Below the pieces are notes generated by a model. It ran no database searches, had not been told where the DNA came from, and worked only from the letters and a program-made list of their open reading frames with translations. A stretch of DNA of 31,315 bases, taken from NCBI GenBank assembly GCA_964525045.1, contig CAZGFD010000036.1:1-31315 (forward strand). The letters run 5' to 3'. Of the stretch, positions 30,878 to 31,315 are shown piece after piece. The DNA comes from G020348185 sp964525045 (lineage in GTDB: Bacteria > Nitrospirota > Nitrospiria > Nitrospirales > UBA8639). The number at the start of each line of letters is the position of its first letter. The first letter of the stretch is position 1. Both the position numbers and the translations under genes were made by a program.

Positions 30878-31315
30878 ATGAAAGACGTCACCATCGTCCC
30901 CTTCAACGGGAAGACGCCGCAGATACACGAGACCGCCTTTGTCGCGCCCGGATGCCGGCTGATCGGCGACGTCCGCATCCATGAAGGCGCAAGCATCTGG
31001 TATAATTGCGTGCTGCGAGCCGACGTAAATTACATCGAAGTCGGCGCGCGGTCGAACATCCAGGACGGGACCGTCGTCCATTGCGATGAAGATCATGGCG
31101 ATATCCGCCCGGGCTGGCCGACGATCATCGGCGAAGATGTGCTGATCGGCCATATGGCGATGGTCCATGGCACGAAGCTGCACGACAAAAGCTTTGTCGG
31201 GCTCGGCGCGATCGTGATGGATGGCTGCGAAATCGAAAGCGGCGGGATGATCGCGGCGGGCGGGATGCTGACGCCGAAGAAGATCATCAAGGCCGGCGAA
31301 ATGTGGGGCGGGCGG
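30878..31315 (+). CDS. Gamma-carbonic-anhydrase-family protein, 3' end outside window
   Basis: Left-handed beta-helix (hexapeptide repeat) protein of the gamma-CA/YrdA-like family, which binds zinc; a true carbonic anhydrase activity is not proven for most members. The ATG at 30878 gives the normal N-terminus 'MKDVTIVPFNGKTPQIHETAFVAPGCRLIGDVRIHEGASIWYNCVLRAD'. Zinc ligands are seen as His in 'TVVHCDEDHGDI', 'VLIGHMAMVHG' (two). The frame is open to the last base (146 codons); only about 35-45 residues are missing. It lies 14 bp after the acetyltransferase and so forms an operon with it. The style is sphingomonad-like. Confidence 0.9.
   Translation, partial: MKDVTIVPFNGKTPQIHETAFVAPGCRLIGDVRIHEGASIWYNCVLRADVNYIEVGARSNIQDGTVVHCDEDHGDIRPGWPTIIGEDVLIGHMAMVHGTKLHDKSFVGLGAIVMDGCEIESGGMIAAGGMLTPKKIIKAGEMWGGR

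Noticed and set aside
1..31315. CRISPR array, tRNA or rRNA genes
   Set aside because: No regularly spaced repeats and no tRNA- or rRNA-like segments were seen by eye; short tRNAs could still be missed.

Overview
This window looks like a mosaic of sequences from at least three sources. The two flanks (about 1-3334 and 27241-30290) carry chromosomal-type genes: an iron-binding protein fragment, an alginate-export-type porin, a molybdate-binding protein, a SulP anion transporter and a GH15 glucoamylase-type enzyme. As a set these read to me like Nitrospira-type genes, though this is recollection rather than a search. The middle (about 4.1-27.1 kb) is a mobilizable plasmid-type element with an alphaproteobacterial flavour. 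The last kilobase (from about 30290) reads like a third source, probably Sphingomonadales: a RimJ/RimL acetyltransferase and a gamma-carbonic-anhydrase-like protein. The switch at about 30290 falls inside a gene, so an assembly chimera must be excluded before any genomic context is trusted.

Layout of the element. At 4.1-5.0 kb there are three small accessory genes. At 5.1-8.2 kb is a mobilization module: a TraC-like coiled-coil gene divergent from a MOBQ relaxase, a Q-type oriT between them, a 620-bp spacer packed with inverted repeats, and a MobC-like protein. At 8.5-11.0 kb are ParA and a large winged-helix-like partner. An IS481-family insertion lies at 11.0-12.1 kb. At 12.2-14.5 kb is a replication-type module: a helix-turn-helix/coiled-coil protein, an iteron-like origin, and a Rep-like winged-helix protein whose Shine-Dalgarno lies in a hairpin. 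At 15.2-19.0 kb are a lipoprotein, a three-helix membrane protein and a VirD4/TraG-like coupling ATPase that lacks its own membrane anchor. At 19.3-23.0 kb four consecutive secreted proteins share a C-D/N-G-x-x-W module, three of them with DUF1554- or DUF1566-type C-termini. At 23.2-26.8 kb are unknown genes plus remnants of an HsdR subunit, a relaxase-like tail and a tyrosine recombinase.

How it may work. The relaxase, MobC and TraC-like protein would process oriT. The coupling ATPase, probably anchored through the overlapping membrane-protein gene, would deliver the DNA to a type IV channel. No VirB/Trb channel genes are visible, so the element looks mobilizable rather than self-transmissible as far as this window shows. 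ParA with its partner, the iteron-like origin and the Rep-like protein would maintain it. The secreted proteins are its most distinctive cargo. I saw no tRNA, rRNA or CRISPR array.
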